This document shows positions 41,314 to 50,200 of a stretch of 64,000 nt of DNA, one piece after another. Positions within the stretch are counted from its first letter, which is position 1, and every line of letters starts with the position of its first letter. The notes under the pieces are model-generated. The model did no database searches. It saw only the letters and a list, made by a program, of their open reading frames with translations, and was not told where the DNA came from. Origin of the DNA: DASQLQ01 sp035629935 (lineage in GTDB: Bacteria; Actinomycetota; CADDZG01; WHSQ01); NCBI GenBank assembly GCA_035629935.1, contig DASQLQ010000193.1, positions 1 to 64,000 of the forward strand. The letters are read 5' to 3'. A program made the translations under genes and the position numbers.

Positions 41314-41794
41314 CGACGCATCGGCGATAGCCGAAGTCAACATCGCTTCCTGGCGCGCCGCTTACAAAGACCTCATCCCGGACGGTGTTCTGGATGAGCT
41401 GACCGTCCCCGTTCTCAGCCGGCGTTGGTTGAAAGAGGTCGCCACGCCGGACCCGCCCCATGCTCGTTTGGTCGTGGTCGAAGACGAACGCGGGGTCACG
41501 GGCTTCGCTCGTTTCGGACCGGCGCGGGATCCGGATTCGATCGAGGAGAGGACGACGGGGGAGTTGTACGGCTTCTATCTGCATCCCGACGTGTGGGGCC
41601 GGGGAGCGGCCCGGGCCCTGATGGACGGGATCCTCGCTGAATTACGGGACGAGGGTCTCGAGCACGTGACGCTTAACGTCGTTGCAGGGAACGAGCGAGC
41701 GCGCTCGTTCTACGAGCATCTCGGGTGGACCCTCGACAAAGAGGCCGCGCCCTGGTTCGGCGCGAGGCAGTTCCGTTACCGCAAGGAGTTGTGA
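41285..41794 (+). CDS. GNAT-family N-acetyltransferase
   Basis: The product is 169 aa and a complete GNAT domain: IRPAVPDDASAIAEVNIASW at the N-terminus, GELYGFYLHPDVWGRGAARALMDGIL with the acetyl-CoA-binding WGRGAA motif, and NERARSFYEHLGWTLDKE near the end. The acceptor is unknown. It begins 29 bases inside serC and is therefore likely co-translated with it. It converges on the membrane-protein gene with a 19-base overlap. Confidence 0.92.
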   Translation: MYSIRPAVPDDASAIAEVNIASWRAAYKDLIPDGVLDELTVPVLSRRWLKEVATPDPPHARLVVVEDERGVTGFARFGPARDPDSIEERTTGELYGFYLHPDVWGRGAARALMDGILAELRDEGLEHVTLNVVAGNERARSFYEHLGWTLDKEAAPWFGARQFRYRKEL

Positions 41795-42732
41795 AGCTCG
41801 GTTCTGAGCTGCTCCGGTGTTAGGACCTCGTCTTTGAAGCGCGCATCGATGTAGAGGAGCGCGATCACGGTCACTTGGAATGGCAAGGTAATGAATATCG
41901 AGAGCATGTTGACCGTAGTGCGCACGCTCAAGTCGAGCGCGGGCATGTCGCTGAAGGCGGACATCGAGCCGATCGCTACCGGGGCCGTTATGAGGCTTCC
42001 GATGATCCAGCCCGCCACCGAGCTGGCGAGGACCACACCTGCCGTCCACCAGAAGTTTCTCTTGACGAGCCGGGACGAGCGTCGGAGAGCGGTCGTCCCT
42101 TTGATCTTCTCGGCGATCACGGTCGGCACCGACAGGCTGAAAAGGATCCATAGGGCCACCGATGCCCCGACGGCCAGCACGGTCATGACGAACAGCAACA
42201 GGAATGACGAGAGGTCCTGCACGATGATCACGGCGACCAAGCCGGGAGCGAACACCAGAGCGAACGTCAGGAAAGGGAGAAGGCCGCTCAGGATCAAGAT
42301 CCACAACACCGAGTGAAGCTTGCGCAGCCCGGCCTTCAGGACCACCTTCGGGCCTAAGTGCTCACCCGCGTGAGCGCCTGCGGCGACGAAGTAGCCGGCG
42401 CCGTTAGCCGCGGCCCATCCGATCATCGCCAAGACCAGGGCGGCAAAGCCCATCAGTGCCGGCCCCACGAGGGCTTCGGGATCGATGTCCAGAGCGGGCG
42501 GGTCCCGGAGCAGAGGGTTGTTCATCGCGGGGAAGAGCTCGGGCGGTAGAAGAGCGAGGGCGATCACGAACAGGATGTTCGGAGGGATCACGAACACACC
42601 GATCACCGTTGCGAACGCCTTCTTGTTCTGCCAGCAGATCTTGAAAGCGCGTTCGAGGATGTCGCCGAAGCCGAGTGGCTTGAATGACGTGTCCTCTGGT
42701 GCGGGGGTCACGTCTACGCCGGGCTCGGTCAT
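41776..42732 (-). CDS. Multi-pass membrane protein of unknown function
   Basis: The product is 318 aa from the ATG at 42730-42732. After a short cytoplasmic start with LGFGDILERAFKICWQNKKAF, there are about six membrane segments (near 40-62, 85-110, 135-165, 175-200, 225-255, 270-300). The opening helix and the RSSRLVKRNFWW loop resemble the family of integral-membrane proteins often annotated as glycerophosphoryl diester phosphodiesterase membrane domain. No catalytic residues are evident. An alternative start at 42756 would share CATG with serA. Function unknown. Confidence 0.8.
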   Translation of the reverse strand: MTEPGVDVTPAPEDTSFKPLGFGDILERAFKICWQNKKAFATVIGVFVIPPNILFVIALALLPPELFPAMNNPLLRDPPALDIDPEALVGPALMGFAALVLAMIGWAAANGAGYFVAAGAHAGEHLGPKVVLKAGLRKLHSVLWILILSGLLPFLTFALVFAPGLVAVIIVQDLSSFLLLFVMTVLAVGASVALWILFSLSVPTVIAEKIKGTTALRRSSRLVKRNFWWTAGVVLASSVAGWIIGSLITAPVAIGSMSAFSDMPALDLSVRTTVNMLSIFITLPFQVTVIALLYIDARFKDEVLTPEQLRTELHNSLR

Positions 42733-42754
42733 CTCGGCTTGTACGATGCCATAC

Positions 42755-44338
42755 ATGAAAGTTCTGGTTACCGAGCGTTTGTCTGAAGCGGGGATCGAGC
42801 GTCTGCGCGAGCACATGGATGTTGACGTGAAGCTCGAGCTGGACGCGGATCAGCTTGCCGATGAGATCGCTGCATACGACGCCCTGATCATCCGATCCGC
42901 TACGAAGGTGACGGCGGACCTCCTCGAGCGAGCGGAGAGCCTGAAGGTCGTGGGCCGCGCAGGGATCGGTCTGGACAATGTCGATGTGGATGCGGCGACG
43001 CGTCATGGCGTTCTGGTCGTCAACGCTCCCCAGTCCAACATCCTCTCGGCTGCCGAGCACACGATCGCCCTATTGCTAGCCCAGGCGCGCAACATCCCCC
43101 AGGCTCACCAAGCTCTCGTCGGCGGCTCGTGGGAACGCGAGCGGTGGTCTGGGATCGAGCTGCACGGCAAGACGTTAGGGATCATCGGGCTCGGTCGTGT
43201 CGGCACGCTTGTCGCGCAACGTGCCAGTGCCTTCGGTATGCGATTGGTTGCGTTCGATCCATATGTCACGGCAGCGCGTGCGGCCCAGATGGGGGTCGAG
43301 CTGGTAGAGACCGTTATCGAGCTCTGTCGCAGGGCGGACTTCATCACCATCCATCTCCCCAAGAGCGTCGAGACGGTTGGGATCATCGGCGAGCGCGAGC
43401 TGAACGAGATGCGACCGGGAGTCCGGATCGTGAATACGGCTCGCGGCGGGCTGATCGACGAAGCAGCTCTTGCAGCAGCCGCGGCGGACGGTCGTGTTGG
43501 GGGGGCCGCAGTTGACGTCTTCGAGACCGAACCGATCACCGAGCACCCGCTGTTCTCACTGCCCAACGTGGTGGTTACGCCTCACCTCGGCGCCTCCACC
43601 GCCGAAGCGCAGGACAAGGCCGGATTAGCGATCGCAGAGCAGGTACTGCTGGCTTTGCGCGGAGACTTCGTTCCTTATGCAGTCAACATCGACGTCGGAA
43701 CCGACATCCCAGAAGTGGTCCGGCCTTATCTGCGCTTAGCGGAACGCCTGGGCCGGATGGCGGTCGCGCTGGCGGGGTCGGGCATCGAAGGCTTGCGCTT
43801 CGAGTATCACGGTGGCATCGCCGAGCACGACACGCGTGCGCTGACTCTCGCCGGCCTAAAAGGAGCGTTCTCGGCGGTCGTTCACGAGCCGGTGACGTTC
43901 GTGAACGCTCCATTGCTGGCGAAGGATCGGGGCATCAGTGTCGAGGAGTCCCGCTCATCGGAGGCCGTCGACTACGTCAACCTCATCGAGGTGCGCGCCG
44001 AGTCCAAGGGCGAGACCGTGTCGGTAGGGGGAGTCCTCGTCGGCAAGAGGGATCAGGAGCGTCTGGTCCGTGTCTACGGCTACGACCTCGACATGGCCTT
44101 CGCTCCGATCATGGCGTTCTTCCGCTACGAGGACCGTCCCGGCATCGTGGGGATCGTGGGGACGATGATGGGTGAGGGCGGTGTGAACATCGCCAACATG
44201 CAGGTAGCGCGACGCGATCAGGGCGGTGAGGCACTGATGGGCCTGGCGTTGGATCAATCGATCCCCGACAGCCTGCTGGAGATGGTGACCAAGGAAGCGC
44301 AGCTATCCGAAGCGCGCCTGATCGTGCTACCTGATTGA
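42755..44338 (+). CDS. serA: D-3-phosphoglycerate dehydrogenase
   Basis: First enzyme of serine synthesis, 527 aa, the long form with an intervening domain. The NAD-binding motif is GIIGLGRVGTLVAQ. Catalytic residues lie in VNTARGGLIDE (R), DVFETEP (E) and NVVVTPHLGASTAEAQ (H). The ASB domain runs about 320-445, and the C-terminal ACT domain (DRPGIVGIVGTMMGEGGVNI) probably binds serine for feedback control. The ATG at 42755 gives MKVLVTERLSEAGI. It is followed by ilvE after a 34-base gap. Confidence 0.97.
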   Translation: MKVLVTERLSEAGIERLREHMDVDVKLELDADQLADEIAAYDALIIRSATKVTADLLERAESLKVVGRAGIGLDNVDVDAATRHGVLVVNAPQSNILSAAEHTIALLLAQARNIPQAHQALVGGSWERERWSGIELHGKTLGIIGLGRVGTLVAQRASAFGMRLVAFDPYVTAARAAQMGVELVETVIELCRRADFITIHLPKSVETVGIIGERELNEMRPGVRIVNTARGGLIDEAALAAAAADGRVGGAAVDVFETEPITEHPLFSLPNVVVTPHLGASTAEAQDKAGLAIAEQVLLALRGDFVPYAVNIDVGTDIPEVVRPYLRLAERLGRMAVALAGSGIEGLRFEYHGGIAEHDTRALTLAGLKGAFSAVVHEPVTFVNAPLLAKDRGISVEESRSSEAVDYVNLIEVRAESKGETVSVGGVLVGKRDQERLVRVYGYDLDMAFAPIMAFFRYEDRPGIVGIVGTMMGEGGVNIANMQVARRDQGGEALMGLALDQSIPDSLLEMVTKEAQLSEARLIVLPD

Positions 44339-44372
44339 CCGGAGTAATCTGACCTTTTCCTAAGGAGGATCG

Positions 44373-45290
44373 ATGGGGATCCAGCCGGTCGACAAGATCT
44401 GGATGAACGGCGAGCTCGTGGACTGGGGTCAGGCGAACGTCCACGTTCTTACGCACGCGCTGCACTACGGGAGCGGCGTTTTCGAGGGGGTTCGCTGTTA
44501 CGAGACCGATCGGGGTCCTGCCGTTTTCCGACTTCACGACCACTATCAGCGCATGGAGCGGTCGGCGCGCATCTTCCAGATGGAGATCCCGTATTCCGTC
44601 GACGACATGATCAAAGGCACCTTCGAGGTGATCAAAGCGAACGCTTTGAAGGAGTGCTACGTGCGGCCGCTCGCTTACCGGGGATTCGGCGGCGAGATGG
44701 GAGTTAACCCGGCCGCGAACCCGGTCGACGTGTCGATCGCGGTGTGGGCCTGGGGCGCCTATCTGGGCGACGATGCCGTTACCAAAGGCGTACGGGTCAC
44801 CTTCTCGTCCTGGCGACGGGGCGACCCGAACAACATCCCTCCCACCGCGAAAGCGACCGGTGCATACATCAGCGCGTCGATGGCCAAGCTGGAATCGACC
44901 CAGGCCGGTTTCGACGAGGCGATCATGCTCAATCCCAACGGGCGGGTGGCCGAGGCGACGGGGCAGAACATCTTCGTAGTTCGGGGTGGCGAGCTCCTCA
45001 CGCCGCCGTTGGTCGACGGTCCTTTGCCGGGGATCACGAGAGATTCGGTGATGAAGCTTGCCGCCGACCAAGGGACCCCGGTGCACGAGACGTCGCTCAA
45101 CCGCGTCGACCTGTACACGGCGGACGAGATCTTCCTCACCGGAAGCGCGACCGAGATCATCCCCATCCGCGAGGTCGACGGCCGGATGTACGAACCGGGC
45201 CCGACCACACAGGCGCTGCAACAGCGATACACCGAGATCTGCCACGGACGGGACGAGAAGTACCTCGACTGGCTCGACTTCGTCGAATAG
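44373..45290 (+). CDS. ilvE: Branched-chain amino-acid aminotransferase
   Basis: Fold-type IV PLP enzyme of 305 aa that makes valine, leucine and isoleucine from their keto acids. ALHYGSGVFEGVRCYET is the family opening and AYISASMAKLESTQAGFDEAIMLN and GRVAEATGQNIFVV (region) hold the PLP contacts; the Schiff-base lysine lies in the AKLE segment or just before it. TAAGGAGGATCG gives a strong ribosome-binding site before the ATG. It lies between serA and gltX on the same strand. Confidence 0.95.
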   Translation: MGIQPVDKIWMNGELVDWGQANVHVLTHALHYGSGVFEGVRCYETDRGPAVFRLHDHYQRMERSARIFQMEIPYSVDDMIKGTFEVIKANALKECYVRPLAYRGFGGEMGVNPAANPVDVSIAVWAWGAYLGDDAVTKGVRVTFSSWRRGDPNNIPPTAKATGAYISASMAKLESTQAGFDEAIMLNPNGRVAEATGQNIFVVRGGELLTPPLVDGPLPGITRDSVMKLAADQGTPVHETSLNRVDLYTADEIFLTGSATEIIPIREVDGRMYEPGPTTQALQQRYTEICHGRDEKYLDWLDFVE

Positions 45291-45294
45291 CCGC

Positions 45295-46728
45295 TTGGTA
45301 GTCAGGACCCGGATCGCGCCCGCTCCCTCGGGCTCGATACACGTAGGCAACGCGCGCACGGCGCTCTATAACTGGTTGTACGCCCGCCAGCATGACGGCG
45401 TGTTCGTCCTGCGAGTGGAGGACACCGATCAATCGCGCGTCACTGAAGAGTCCTATCTGGCGGTGCTGGAGGATCTCCGTTGGTTGGGGCTCGAGTGGGA
45501 TGAGGGCCCGGAGGTCGGTGGCCCCCACACTCCCTACCGCCAGAGCGAACGCACGGATCGCTACGCCCGTGCCACCGATCATCTTTTGAAGCAGGGACAC
45601 GCGTATCTCTGTTACTGCACACCCGAGGAGCTTGCGGAGAGACGCAAGGCCGCCCAGGCAGCGCGCCGTGCTCCGGGCTACGACGGGCGATGTCGGAATC
45701 TAACGGAGAACCAGCGGGCGGCATTCGAACGCGAAGGTCGTGCGTCCTCGGTTCGGTTCCGCGTTCCGGAGGGCAGGACGGTCACCGTCGAGGACGCCGT
45801 TCGTGGGACGGTCGCGACGGAGACCGCTCAGATACCCGACTTCGTGATCCGAAGGTCAGATGGCTCACCTACCTACATGCTCGCGGTGACGGTCGACGAC
45901 GTCGAGATGGACATCACTCACATCGTGCGGGGCGAGGACTTGATGGCGGCAACCCCACGTCAACTCCTGATGCGCGAGGCGTTAGGAGTGGAGGAGGTAC
46001 CCGTCTTCGGTCACTTGCCGTTGCTTGTCGACGAGAAAGGCCGGCCCTTGTCGAAGCGTTGGGGCGACGTGTCGGTGGCCGCTTACCGGGAGCAAGGATT
46101 CCTCCCGGAGGCACTGGTGAACTACCTGGCGCTTCTCGGCTGGTCGTACGACGACCACACGAACATCTTCTCTGTCGACGAGCTCATCGAGAAGTTCTCC
46201 CTCGAACGAGTCGGCAAGAATCCGGCCGCCTTCGACGTCAACAAATTGGAGTGGTTGAACGGGCACTACATCCGCGAGAAGACTCCGGATGAGATGGTGG
46301 GTCTGCTCGTGAAGGTGTGTGCCAAGGCGAGGCTGAACGTGGACAGCGAAGCGTCTCGGACAAAGCTGCTGGCCGTCGCCCCCTTGATCACCGAACGAAT
46401 GAAGCGCCTGACCGAGGCGCCCCCGATGATCCAGTTCCTCTTCGAGGACGTGGTCCCCGATGCCAAGACGGCCAAGGTTCTCGAGGGCCAGCAGGACTAT
46501 CTGACGGAGGTGGCGCGACGACTAGAGACCCTCGACGAATGGAGCGCGGCGTCGATCGAAGAGACCCTGCGATCTCTGGCCGAGGAGCGCCAGTTGAAGC
46601 CCAAGCACGCCTTCCAGCCGGTTCGAGCTGCCGTCACGGGAACGCTGATCTCGCCGCCACTGTTCGAATCGTTAGAGATCCTGGGCCGGGACAAGACCTT
46701 GGAGCGATTGCGACGGGCGGCCAGTTAG
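45295..46728 (+). CDS. gltX: Glutamyl-tRNA synthetase
   Basis: The product is 477 aa from a TTG at 45295-45297, just after the ilvE stop; the next codons read VVRTRIAPAPSG, the standard start of class I GluRS. The HIGH-type motif is SIHVG within SGSIHVGNARTALYNW, and the KMSKS-type motif is LSKRWG within PLSKRWGDVSV. GatCAB is present and no glutaminyl-tRNA synthetase is in view, so the enzyme is expected to be non-discriminating and to charge tRNA-Gln with glutamate. The two matching tRNA genes follow directly. Confidence 0.95.
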   Translation: MVVRTRIAPAPSGSIHVGNARTALYNWLYARQHDGVFVLRVEDTDQSRVTEESYLAVLEDLRWLGLEWDEGPEVGGPHTPYRQSERTDRYARATDHLLKQGHAYLCYCTPEELAERRKAAQAARRAPGYDGRCRNLTENQRAAFEREGRASSVRFRVPEGRTVTVEDAVRGTVATETAQIPDFVIRRSDGSPTYMLAVTVDDVEMDITHIVRGEDLMAATPRQLLMREALGVEEVPVFGHLPLLVDEKGRPLSKRWGDVSVAAYREQGFLPEALVNYLALLGWSYDDHTNIFSVDELIEKFSLERVGKNPAAFDVNKLEWLNGHYIREKTPDEMVGLLVKVCAKARLNVDSEASRTKLLAVAPLITERMKRLTEAPPMIQFLFEDVVPDAKTAKVLEGQQDYLTEVARRLETLDEWSAASIEETLRSLAEERQLKPKHAFQPVRAAVTGTLISPPLFESLEILGRDKTLERLRRAAS

Positions 46729-46754
46729 CATGACTCGGTAATTTGGGATGTCAT

Positions 46755-46826
46755 TGGGGTGTGGGGTAACCTGGCAGCCCGGCGGTTTCTGGTACCGCTA
46801 GTTCTGGTTCGAATCCAGGCACCCCA
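46755..46826 (+). tRNA. tRNA-Gln (CTG)
   Basis: It folds fully: acceptor TGGGGTG/CACCCCA, D stem GGG/CCC, anticodon stem GCGGT/ACCGC with loop TTCTGGT (anticodon CTG), and T arm TCTGG/CCAGG around TTCGAAT. The length is 72 nt. CCA is not encoded. It lies 26 bases after gltX. Confidence 0.93.
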
Positions 46827-46869
46827 GCGCAGTGAAGATCGGCTGACGGCCGAGCCCGTCAGCCAGTTT

Positions 46870-46943
46870 GGCCCGGTAGTCTAGTTGGCCAAGGACGCCG
46901 CCCTCTCAAGGCGGAGATCACGGGTTCGAATCCCGTCCGGGCT
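46870..46943 (+). tRNA. tRNA-Glu (CTC)
   Basis: Acceptor GGCCCGG/CCGGGCT (first pair G-U, as often in bacterial tRNA-Glu), anticodon stem CCGCC/GGCGG with loop CTCTCAA (anticodon CTC), T arm ACGGG/CCCGT around TTCGAAT. The length is 74 nt. It lies 43 bases after tRNA-Gln. Confidence 0.94.
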
Positions 46944-47001
46944 ACGAGCCGTATGGCGCGCTCCGGCGCGCCTGAACGATAGAAACGATAGGAGTGAGTA
47001 G

Positions 47002-47349
47002 ATGAACCCGACCGACCTCGTCGAGCAGACGTATCTGCGTGACGACCTACCGGACTTCCGCCCGGGGGACACGATCAAGGTGCACGTCCGCGTCGTCGAG
47101 GGCGAGCGCGAGCGGGTCCAGGTGTTCGAAGGCGTCGTCATCCGCCGGCGAGGCAGCGGCCTCTCCAAGACCTTCACCGTGCGCAAGGTGAGCTTTGGGG
47201 TGGGAGTCGAGCGGACCTTCCCCCTTCACTCCCCGATGATCGCCAAGATCGAGATCGCCTCGCGTGGCGATGTGCGTCGCGCCAAGCTCTATTACCTCAG
47301 GAGCCGAGTCGGGAAAAAGGCGAAAGTCAAAGAGCGGCGCGAGAGCTAG
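47002..47349 (+). CDS. rplS: 50S ribosomal protein L19
   Basis: The product is 115 aa, the usual length. RPGDTIKVHVRVVEGERERVQ, VFEGVVIRRRGSGLSKTFTVRK (quoted as the region 36-57), VERTFPLHSP and RRAKLYYLRSRVGKKAKVKE are all hallmark stretches. The protein bridges the 30S-50S interface. GATAGGAGTG precedes the ATG. Its stop overlaps the first base of the GTG of lepB, so the two are translationally linked. Confidence 0.98.
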   Translation: MNPTDLVEQTYLRDDLPDFRPGDTIKVHVRVVEGERERVQVFEGVVIRRRGSGLSKTFTVRKVSFGVGVERTFPLHSPMIAKIEIASRGDVRRAKLYYLRSRVGKKAKVKERRES

Positions 47350-48035
47350 TGGAGCAGCCGAGGGCGCAACAGCCGCTCGAGGCGGAGCACCCAAGACCGT
47401 CCGAGGAACCAGTGCCCGAGCAAGCCTCGGAAGAGTCGCCGGCCAAGAAGGGATCCCTCCTGCGGGAGCTCCCGATCCTGATGGTCGTGGCGTTCGCGGT
47501 GGCCCTTTTGATCAAGACGTTCCTGCTTCAGGCTTTCTTTATCCCGTCGGCATCGATGGAACCCACATTGCGCGAAGGCGACCGTGTGCTCGTCGAGAAG
47601 GTCGGGTTCATGATCGGCGAACCGGCACGTGGGCAGGTCGTCGTTTTCGAGAGGGATCTCGGCATCGTCCCGCCCGAGCCCGAGGAGGGCCTGCTGACGG
47701 ACATCGTGAATGCCTTCAAGGGCCTATTCGGATTCCCCGATGCATCGACACAGGACTTCATCAAGCGGGTCATGGCCGTGGGTGGAGAGACGATCGAGGG
47801 CCGGGACGGCCGGGTCTTCATCAATGAGGAGCCGATCGAAGAGGACTACCTTCCACAGGGAGTGAGCACATCGGATTTCGGTCCGATCACGATCCCTGAA
47901 AACCACGTGTTCGTCATGGGGGACAACAGGGGTAACTCCGACGACTCCCGGAGCTTCGGGGCGGTTCCCGTGGATCGGATCGTCGGACACGCTTTCGTTC
48001 TGATCTGGCCCCCTGCAGACGTCGCCACCCTCTAG
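47349..48035 (+). CDS. lepB: Signal peptidase I (first copy)
   Basis: The product is 228 aa. A disordered acidic N-terminus of 35 residues is followed by one membrane segment (about 40-60), then FFIPSASMEPTL with nucleophile S69 and FIKRVMAVGGETI with general-base K139. VMGDNRGNSDDSRSFG is the conserved late motif. It cleaves Sec and Tat signal peptides on the outer face of the membrane. The GTG start shares one base with the rplS stop. A second lepB follows at once. Confidence 0.96.
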   Translation: MEQPRAQQPLEAEHPRPSEEPVPEQASEESPAKKGSLLRELPILMVVAFAVALLIKTFLLQAFFIPSASMEPTLREGDRVLVEKVGFMIGEPARGQVVVFERDLGIVPPEPEEGLLTDIVNAFKGLFGFPDASTQDFIKRVMAVGGETIEGRDGRVFINEEPIEEDYLPQGVSTSDFGPITIPENHVFVMGDNRGNSDDSRSFGAVPVDRIVGHAFVLIWPPADVATL

Positions 48036-48046
48036 TCTCGTTCACC

Positions 48047-48784
48047 ATGCAGGAACGTTCCGACGACGCGACCGAGACGCCAACAGCCGTCGTACCCGAT
48101 CCTGAAGAGGAACGAAGGCAACGCCGAAAGGCCAGAAGGAAGCGGTGGGTGAAGGCGGTGCTCGAGTTCCCCTTCCTCGTTCTCATCGCGTTCGTTATCG
48201 CCATCGTTATCAAGACTTTCCTCGTCCAGGCCTTCTACATCCCCTCCGGCTCGATGCGTCCGGCGCTTGAAGTGAAGGACCGGGTGCTCGTCGAGAAAGT
48301 GAGCTACCGACTCCACGATCCGCGACGAGAAGACGTCGTCGTCTTCGCGAAGGAGGTTTTCGGGGTACCGGCGGCGGACGTTCCGTGGCCGGACGACGTC
48401 AGGAACTTCTTGCGTGAGCTCGCCGGTCTGCCTACCGGGCAAGAGGAGGACTACATCAAGCGCGTAGTCGCCGTGTCCGGGGACACGATCAGGTACGTGG
48501 GTCAGCCCCGGCGGCTGATCATCAACGGTACGGAGGTGCCGCAGCCTTACATCAAGGGGGGGAAGGACACTTCCTCCTCGACCATCACCTCGGCGGATTG
48601 CGCGCGGCTCGACATGGACAAAGCTGATGGTGGCTGCCGTGTTCCGGCCGGCAGGGTTTTCGTGATGGGGGACAACCGCCCGAACTCCGAGGACTCCCGG
48701 ATACTGGGCCCGATCGAAGAGGACAAGATCATCGGCCGGGCTTTCGTCGTCATCTGGCCCTGGGCTCACTTCGGGTTCATGTAG
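48047..48784 (+). CDS. lepB: Signal peptidase I (second copy)
   Basis: The product is 245 aa, a tandem paralogue of the upstream gene. One membrane segment (about 36-60) precedes FYIPSGSMRPAL (S69) and DYIKRVVAVSGDTI (K138). An insertion with TSADCARLDMDKADGGC holds two cysteines that the first copy lacks. VMGDNRPNSEDSRILG is the shared late motif. The N-terminus is highly charged (RRQRRKARRKR). Eleven bases separate it from the first copy, and rnhB starts on the next base after its stop. Confidence 0.95.
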   Translation: MQERSDDATETPTAVVPDPEEERRQRRKARRKRWVKAVLEFPFLVLIAFVIAIVIKTFLVQAFYIPSGSMRPALEVKDRVLVEKVSYRLHDPRREDVVVFAKEVFGVPAADVPWPDDVRNFLRELAGLPTGQEEDYIKRVVAVSGDTIRYVGQPRRLIINGTEVPQPYIKGGKDTSSSTITSADCARLDMDKADGGCRVPAGRVFVMGDNRPNSEDSRILGPIEEDKIIGRAFVVIWPWAHFGFM

Positions 48785-49483
48785 ATGACGCCCGCGATCG
48801 GCTTGCTCGAGAAGCGTTTGGCGGATGCAGGCTTCCGCGAAGTCGCGGGGGTCGACGAGGTTGGTCGCGGTGCTCTGGCGGGCCCGCTCGTCGCCGCCGC
48901 CGTGATACTTCCGCCGGGTCTAGAGCTGGAAGGCCTGCGCGACTCGAAAGCCTGTACGCGCATCCAGCGGGAGAGGTTGTCCGAAGAGATCCATGAAAAC
49001 GCTCTGGCCGTCTCGATCGTTCGGATACGCCATGACCGGATAGACCGCGTCGGTTTGCAGCGATGCAATCGGGACGCGTTCCGGCGCGCTATCAAAGGGC
49101 TCCAGACGGATCCCGAATACGTTCTGGTGGACTTCCTGAGGATGAAGCGCTTCACCCTGCGACCGTGGCCGGGACTGGCGGTCAAGAAAGGTGATGCGGT
49201 CTCGAAGAATGTGGCCGCCGCATCGATAGTCGCCAAGGTCTTCCGGGATCGGATCATGCGCCGGTATCACAGGCGGTACAAGCACTATGGGTTCGCTACG
49301 AACGTGGGTTACGGCACCCGGGAGCATTGGGACGCACTGATCCGGTTCGGCCCCAGCCCCATCCACCGAAGGTCTTTCTACGGGGTCGAGGGATTCGTAG
49401 ATGAAGAGGGTGTATTTCGCCCCCACGAGGCGCGAGACTTGAACGGCGGGACCCCGGAGGATGACTCTAAGGAGACCGAGTGA
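48785..49483 (+). CDS. rnhB: Ribonuclease HII
   Basis: The product is 232 aa. It removes RNA from RNA-DNA hybrids and single misincorporated ribonucleotides. VDEVGRGALAGP gives the first two acidic ligands. VLVDFLRM stands in for the common VDG motif and keeps the aspartate. AAASIVAKVFRDRIM gives the last aspartate. YGTREHWDAL is the usual late helix. The ATG is directly after the lepB stop. The 3' end overlaps the DUF2469 GTG by four bases. Confidence 0.95.
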   Translation: MTPAIGLLEKRLADAGFREVAGVDEVGRGALAGPLVAAAVILPPGLELEGLRDSKACTRIQRERLSEEIHENALAVSIVRIRHDRIDRVGLQRCNRDAFRRAIKGLQTDPEYVLVDFLRMKRFTLRPWPGLAVKKGDAVSKNVAAASIVAKVFRDRIMRRYHRRYKHYGFATNVGYGTREHWDALIRFGPSPIHRRSFYGVEGFVDEEGVFRPHEARDLNGGTPEDDSKETE

Positions 49484-49806
49484 GCGTCGAGGATCTCGAG
49501 AAGTACGAAGCAGAGATGGAGCTCCAGCTTTACCGTGAGTACCGCGACGTGCTCCCGATGTTCAAGTTCGTCGTCGAAACGGAGCGTCGCTTCTATCTCG
49601 CGAATGTCGTGAAGGTCGAGACCCGCCACGCGGGGGCCAAGGTTTGGTTCGAGGTCGAGCTCGGTGACGCGTGGGTCTGGGATATGCACAGGCCGGCCCG
49701 GTTCGTCTCCCAGGTAAAGGTGGTCACCTTCCGCGACCTGAACGTGGAAGAGCTGTCTCAGCTCCCCGAGGTCCCCGAACCCCCGGGGGTCGCAGGAACA
49801 ACCTAA
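49480..49806 (+). CDS. DUF2469 family protein
   Basis: The product is 108 aa. MSVEDLEKYEAEMELQLYRE and RRFYLANVVKVETR, VWFEVELGDAWVWDMHRPAR and KVVTFRDLNVEEL match the DUF2469 family, which is confined to Actinobacteria and sits next to rnhB there. It is rich in charged residues and has no membrane segment. Function unknown. GTG start overlapping the rnhB stop. It is the best single-gene marker of phylum in the window. Confidence 0.94.
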   Translation: MSVEDLEKYEAEMELQLYREYRDVLPMFKFVVETERRFYLANVVKVETRHAGAKVWFEVELGDAWVWDMHRPARFVSQVKVVTFRDLNVEELSQLPEVPEPPGVAGTT

Positions 49807-49836
49807 TTCGTCACACCCCCCACCTATCGTCGGGGG

Positions 49837-50190
49837 ATGCACGCTCGCACGTCATTCGGACACGCCGCCGAAGATCTAGCTGCCGACCACCTCGAGCGCC
49901 TGGGTTACCAGATCGTCGCTCGCAATTACCGCTGCGCCGCGGGCGAGATCGATGTCGTGGCGATGCGGGCGTCGTTGCTCGTGTTCTGCGAGGTGAAAGC
50001 GCGGCGGGACGATCGCTTCGGCGCTCCTGCGGAGGCAGTTGATCGCACCAAGCAGTTACGTCTCAAGCGCCTGGCGGCAAGATGGCTGGCCGATCACCGA
50101 CCGGGCGCCGTGGACATCCGCTTCGACGTTGTCTCCGTTATCGTTCGTGACGGTCGGTGTGAATTGACCCATATCCCTGATGCTTTCTGA
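49837..50190 (+). CDS. YraN/UPF0102 family nuclease-like protein
   Basis: The product is 117 aa. FGHAAEDLAADHLERLGYQIVARNYR, AAGEIDVVAMR and LVFCEVKARRDDRFGAPAEAV show the restriction-endonuclease-like fold of YraN proteins, with the pattern E, D, E-x-K intact (GEIDVV, EVK). It is thought to act on branched or damaged DNA. It commonly sits between rnhB and comM/dprA, as here. It overlaps the first bases before the enoyl-CoA hydratase start. Confidence 0.93.
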   Translation: MHARTSFGHAAEDLAADHLERLGYQIVARNYRCAAGEIDVVAMRASLLVFCEVKARRDDRFGAPAEAVDRTKQLRLKRLAARWLADHRPGAVDIRFDVVSVIVRDGRCELTHIPDAF

Positions 50191-50200
50191 GGAGGCTCGC

